A stretch of 64,000 nucleotides of DNA from Trifolium pratense (taxonomy: Eukaryota > Streptophyta > Magnoliopsida > Fabales > Fabaceae): positions 31,985,164-32,049,163 of the forward strand of contig NC_060062.1 in the NCBI RefSeq assembly GCF_020283565.1, written 5' to 3'. The notes beneath the pieces were generated by a model. The model saw only the letters and a program-made list of their open reading frames with translations, did not search any database and was not told the origin of the DNA. Below are positions 59,763 through 64,000 of the stretch, piece after piece; the stretch's first letter is position 1, and each line of letters starts with the position of its first letter. Position numbers and translations under genes: made by a program.

Positions 59763-62123
59763 ATGGAATCACATGATGCTTCCAACCTTCTTAAAGGAGT
59801 AAACTGCCATTTTGATCCCTGAAAATGTCAAGCGTTGTCATACAAATCCCTGAATCTATTAAAATGATTTAGAAGTCCCCGATTGTTAATTCTGTTAGTC
59901 AATTTAATCCAAAACGTTAACTTTCTGTTAAATATGATGATGTGGCAGATTGACTATAATATCTTGCTAGCGTTTTACAAGAAGAGTATTCCTTTCCCTT
60001 TTGTGTTCATGGCAAAATTATTGCTGCAAATTTTCTCCATTAATATAGCAAATACAACATCTTTATGTTGTCTGGTTCAAAGCCATTAGAAAATAAGAAA
60101 ATGTTTTCTGGTTCAATAGAAAGAAATCCAATCTCTTTATATATAACTCAAATTTTAGAGTGGATTCAACACTAATTTTATCAACAGAAATCCCATTTTT
60201 TTGTTGAGTTTTTGTTTAACAGTATCAATCACATCAACCAATTTTTCAGTGTTAATAGAAATATATTTTTAGAAAATAGAAACAAATAAGATCTACAGAA
60301 AATAACATATTATATTTCTTTAGCTAATTGGTGGGAGTGTTGGAAGTAAAGAGTTGAACAAATAAGAAGGTGAGGTAGAGGACGACGAAGACAGATCTAC
60401 ACGAATGATGGAATTATATCAGTTTGGATCCTGTAGTGAGAGAGAAAGGTGAAAATATATTATTGATAGGTTCAAGCTTACAGGGAATGGGATGGGTATA
60501 TTTTAATTTATTATATTTAATTATTATTATTTTTTAAAATTAAGGTTAAATAAAATAAAAGTAAAGTGGACATCAAATACAACAAATTATTAAAATATTA
60601 TAGTCAATCTGCCACATCATCACATTTAACAGAAAGTTAACGTTTTGGACTAAATTTACTAACAGAACTAACAATTGGGGACTTTTTTAATCATTTTAAT
60701 AGATTCAGGGACTTGTTTGACAGCGCTTGACACTTTCAGGGACCAAAATGACTATTTACTCCTTCTTAAAGCGCAAAGTCACATATGGAAACATATTTTA
60801 AACTTCATAAATTCCATGTCACTTAAATGTGTAGTTGACTTAGGCATACCAGATATATGCTAAGTCATTCAAAAACTCATGGCAAACGGCAAACCCATGC
60901 CACTCTCAAAATTCATTTCTTCACTACCAATCCATCCTTCAAAAAGTCCATTTATCCATCGCTTGATGCGAATCATGACTCATTCTGGCTTTTTCTCTAA
61001 ACATAATGTTACTGAGAATGAGCTAGAAAACATGTTAACCAATGAATCAATACTATTGCTCAAGAATCACCCCATGAGTGTTGCACCCTTTTTGCATTCT
61101 ACGCTCGATCCAATTATGGCCAATCCGTGGCATAAATTGTCTACTTGGTTTAAAAATGACGATCCTACAACATTTAAAACCACGAATGGGATGTCAGTAT
61201 GGGAATATGCAGCGTGTGACCCTAAATTTAACAACTTATTCAATAATGCAATGGTGAGTGATACACAATTGGTCACTAGTGTGTTGATTGAGAAGTGTAG
61301 GGGAATGTTCAATGGATCGGAGCCGTTGGTTGATGTTGGAAGAGGCACAGCCGCACAGGGACCATGGCAAAGGCCCTTGCTAAATCATTTCCAAAAATAG
61401 AGTGCAAGGTATTTGATCTCCCACATGTGGTTGATGGCTTGCAAGGAAATGATAACCTAAACTATGTTGGTGGAGACATGTTAAAGAAGATTCCTCCAAC
61501 TGATGCCATTTTGTTGAAGGTAAAATATTACTCCTCTAATTTTGAATATAAGCAAAAAAAAAACTTTTTATTCAATAAATCTAAATTAGTTTTTTTGCGC
61601 ATATTCAAAACTATAGGGAGTAGTTCAAATTTCATACAGTATGAAATTATTTGATGATGGATATTTGATTTGTGAAGATCAAAGTAATTGCTAGTCTTTT
61701 ATCTTCTAGGAAACCAAGAAATCAACTGATACATATTATATTTAGTATGAAAATATTAGATAAAAAAAATACTATAATAAGCATTTGTGTTGATTGATAT
61801 TTGTATGAATGACAATGCAATGGATACTGCATGATTGGAATGATAAGGAATGTGTAAAGATATTAAAGAATTGTAAAGATGCCATAGCAAAGAAAGGTAA
61901 AGAAGGGAAGGTGATTATCATAGACATGGTGAGGGAAAAAGAAAAGGGAAACGATGAAACAATCGAAACGCAACTCTCATTTGATATGCTCATGATGGTG
62001 TTGTTCACCGCAAAAGAGAGAAACAAGGAAGAATGGATTAAGTTGATTTCCTTGGCTGGTTTTAGTAACTACAAGATAACTCCTGTTTTAGGTCTAAGGT
62101 CTGTCATTGAGATCTATCCATAA
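59763..62123 (+). pseudogene. OMT gene 3, inactivated
   Basis: The start MESHDASNLLK at 59763 is followed by the MULE (59797-60761), then exon 1 continues LLKAQSHIWKHILNFINSMS. Lesions beyond the MULE are an insertion with an in-frame TAA (60861-60863) after GIPDI, an 8-bp insertion (about 61351-61358) that shifts frame inside the SAM motif (also GGG changed to GRG), and a lost splice acceptor (AA at 61819-61820 where gene 2 has AG). The donor at 61519/61520 is intact. Exon 2, 61821-62123, still reads WILHDWNDKECVKILKNC to VLGLRSVIEIYP. The leader is separated from its promoter by 17 kb. It cannot make an OMT. Confidence 0.92.
59797..60761. mobile_element. MULE inserted in exon 1 of OMT gene 3
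   Basis: The ends are GAGTAAACTGCCATTTTGAT and the inverse of GAGTAAATAGTCATTTTGGT; TIR similarity runs well over 150 bp. The 10-bp duplication CTTCTTAAAG (59787-59796 and 60762-60771) is the gene's own Leu-Leu-Lys coding sequence. 965 bp, no transposase. It shares the GAGTAA tip and 10-bp duplication with the MULE at 300-1470. Confidence 0.88.
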
Positions 62124-62495
62124 TAAGATCTAGACAAGTGTTACCATCTTCAGCTAAGAAATGAATGAGAATGTATCAACACTGTGATCATTCATATATA
62201 TTTGTAATTTATGTCTTGTAAGGGATGTTTATGTAACTATAATAACTGAGGTTTTATATAACATTCACAATAACCATTATAGTTGTGCCACTTTGAAATT
62301 TCGAGATCCATCATTTACTCAATTATAAGACAAGTTTTACTCTCATCATTAGTTTGAAATTTGAGTGTTTCTTCCTATGCTACATGTTTTAGGTGCATTC
62401 AATGAAACTATCCTAAGGAAATGCATTGTTCTTCCTTAACTAATAGTTTAAGCATGTGTCTCTTTGTTCTGCATATTTCGTCAATTGTACCATGA
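62124..62495. other. Convergent 3' flanks of OMT gene 3 and the pseudouridine synthase gene
   Basis: No ORF or repeat is recognised. The two genes converge here. Confidence 0.5.
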
Positions 62496-63703
62496 TCATG
62501 TATAATGCATCCAACGCCAGCTTTCCCAAGCCTCTCTAATTTCCTCCAATTGATCATCTGGAATGCTTGAATATGTATCCAATTTGTCGACCCAATTCGC
62601 CCAAGGAGATTTTGAGGAGTCCAGGAATTTTGACAATTCAGGCAACATAACCGATGTGTAGAACTCGTCAACAGCTTTAAGAATTTGTTCTGATTCAACC
62701 ATCGATACCATTTCAGGCCTTGTGTAGCTTCCACCACCTGATCTCATTCTGAAAGTATTTCCTTTCAAAATCAACACTTCTGGCGGGGCAATAGGGAGGA
62801 CTATTCGAGAAAATTTGATGAGTGACAATAAAAAGATGTCCCTTGGTATTAACTTGCGCTTTACAGCCACAGCAGTCCCAACCATCTTGCGTATCTGACA
62901 GTCATGAGTCATTCAGTAAGTGTTCATTCAACCGATAGACTAAGAAATGAAACTCTGAATTAAATTGAAGTAAGACTTACTTGATGTAACATGAAGGAAT
63001 TCCCCCATACATTGATCTCAACATAGTTATATCCAAGAAGTGTCTCCAACTTCCCACAGGAACAATGTACAACCTTTCTGTAATGAGAAGCATTTAATCT
63101 ATCTGCCTCATCGGGTTCATGCAACCATCTTGCGCTAACTCCTGAACTATTGGATTCACTAGACGCTGGAGACTTATTGCTCTGTTCCCCATTATTTAAA
63201 AGGGTGGTCCCATCATCATGCAAAGAATCATCAACATCACTTTCCTCAGTCTCTGAATCATGAGCTAATACCAAACTTGATGATCCTGTTCTGTTCGACA
63301 TGCCACTATTTCCTGGTGATTTTCTTGCAGTCTGTTTTTTCCTGTATACAGACCGAACAGTATAATTATGGAAAGGATGATCTCCCTACAAAAAAAAAGC
63401 CACAAAATATTTCAATGTAAACATTTAGGAGAGAGATTGATATCTTAATTAAGGTTTATTATAACTGTAACTTAAATAAATTTGTCAAGTATACAAGAAT
63501 ACCGAATAATTCTACAACGACAACGAAAGAGAATATGAATTAAACGAAAAAAGTATACCTTGAAAACACCAAGTATGCTGTTGAACTCAGAAATGTGAAA
63601 ATTTATTTCATCCTCGCTAAAATGACTCCGGATTCCGATTATATCAGCAGGGAGGAGGTAAGAATATTTCCGCAGATTGCACTCTTGTCTAGGATCAAAT
63701 CTT
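62496..63703 (-). CDS. TruA/PUS-type tRNA pseudouridine synthase, 3' exons (5' end outside window)
   Basis: Three exons on the minus strand: 63703-63559, 63385-62981 and 62894-62496, with consensus GT-AG introns. They read [19 protein letters not shown], then [17 protein letters not shown], then [26 protein letters not shown] and [19 protein letters not shown] and F--HQIRKM-G are signature blocks of the TruA family, which isomerise uridine to pseudouridine in tRNA (positions 38-40, or 27/28 for PUS1). Between them lies a Ser/Asp/Glu-rich insert ([15 protein letters not shown]), as in plant homologues. A tail of about 70 residues follows the core. The catalytic Asp exon is not in this window. 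Confidence 0.85.
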
Positions 63704-64000
63704 CTAAAATAAGCCAAAATTATGCAGTTAGAAATACAAGTGAGAAGTCATTAATTAAAAATCAAGATCACTATTAACTTATGACTCACTTGAAAAATCA
63801 CAAATCATGATCAATGGATCTGTCTATCCTCACATAAGGAAAAAAGGCTTTAGTTTCTGTCAAAATATTCTTAGTTGATTGATTTGGCTACATTTTCATC
63901 TTCCTAGTTACAAATGTTGCTGTAACACTCAATATCAAAATTTATGCAATAACAAGTATATAGCATATACAAATAATGATATGAAGAAAAAAATCACTTG
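63704..64000 (-). other. Probable intron or upstream part of the pseudouridine synthase gene
   Basis: A minus-strand TTTCAA|GTGAGT at about 63789 could be a splice donor, but the frame matching the next exon is not open far upstream, so I do not call an exon. Confidence 0.35.

Noticed and set aside
60675..60863. 62-aa frame as an alternative start for OMT gene 3
   Set aside because: Its first 35 or so codons are the MULE right TIR; the real gene start is at 59763 on the other side of the MULE.

Overview
The window is plant nuclear DNA, almost certainly from a legume, probably the clover/medick/pea group. It is AT-rich, has spliced genes, small plant O-methyltransferase (OMT) genes of the isoflavone/resveratrol OMT type, and stacked plant LTR retrotransposons and MITEs. 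No bacterial features were seen. All identities come from reading the sequence and from family knowledge; no database was searched.

The backbone is a tandem OMT gene cluster on the + strand that transposons have shredded. Gene 1 has exon 1 at 2513-3289 and exon 2 at 29919-30233, so its intron is about 26.6 kb. A second copy of the intron tail plus exon 2 (32865-35590) lacks exon 1. Gene 2 (37210-38394) is intact with a 120-bp intron. Gene 3 is dead: its promoter lies at 42500-42598, its start codon at 59763, and the rest runs to 62123. On the right edge, on the - strand, is the 3' end of a TruA/PUS-type tRNA pseudouridine synthase gene.

The gene 1 intron holds three nested insertions, each bounded by a 5-bp target duplication. 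An LTR-only relic (5000-28310, CTTAT) was entered by a young Tekay-like Ty3/gypsy chromovirus (7051-27736, CAAAT). That was entered inside its reverse transcriptase by an 11.4-kb Sirevirus-type Ty1/copia element on the - strand (11376-22812, CTGGA), which has gag, pol and an env-like ORF. The duplicated intron copy at about 33375 preserves the empty site.

The gene 3 5' region holds a second stack. A Harbinger-like element (42599-59741, TAA) sits in the leader. It was entered by a non-autonomous Sirevirus-like element (42624-57203, AGTTT) and by a solo Sirevirus LTR (57747-59448). The non-autonomous element carries two solo chromovirus LTRs (42987-45461 and 50620-53280). A MULE (59797-60761) then split exon 1 after codon 11.

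The most unusual signals are four: a MULE at 300-1470 that carries a fragment resembling plastid psbC (CP43); a family of short inverted repeats inside the non-autonomous Sirevirus-like element whose stems change in a matched way around a near-constant AAATAAA loop; arrays of TTCGCT/AGCGAA palindromes in the chromovirus LTRs; and a hAT-like element with GTACC-rich ends.
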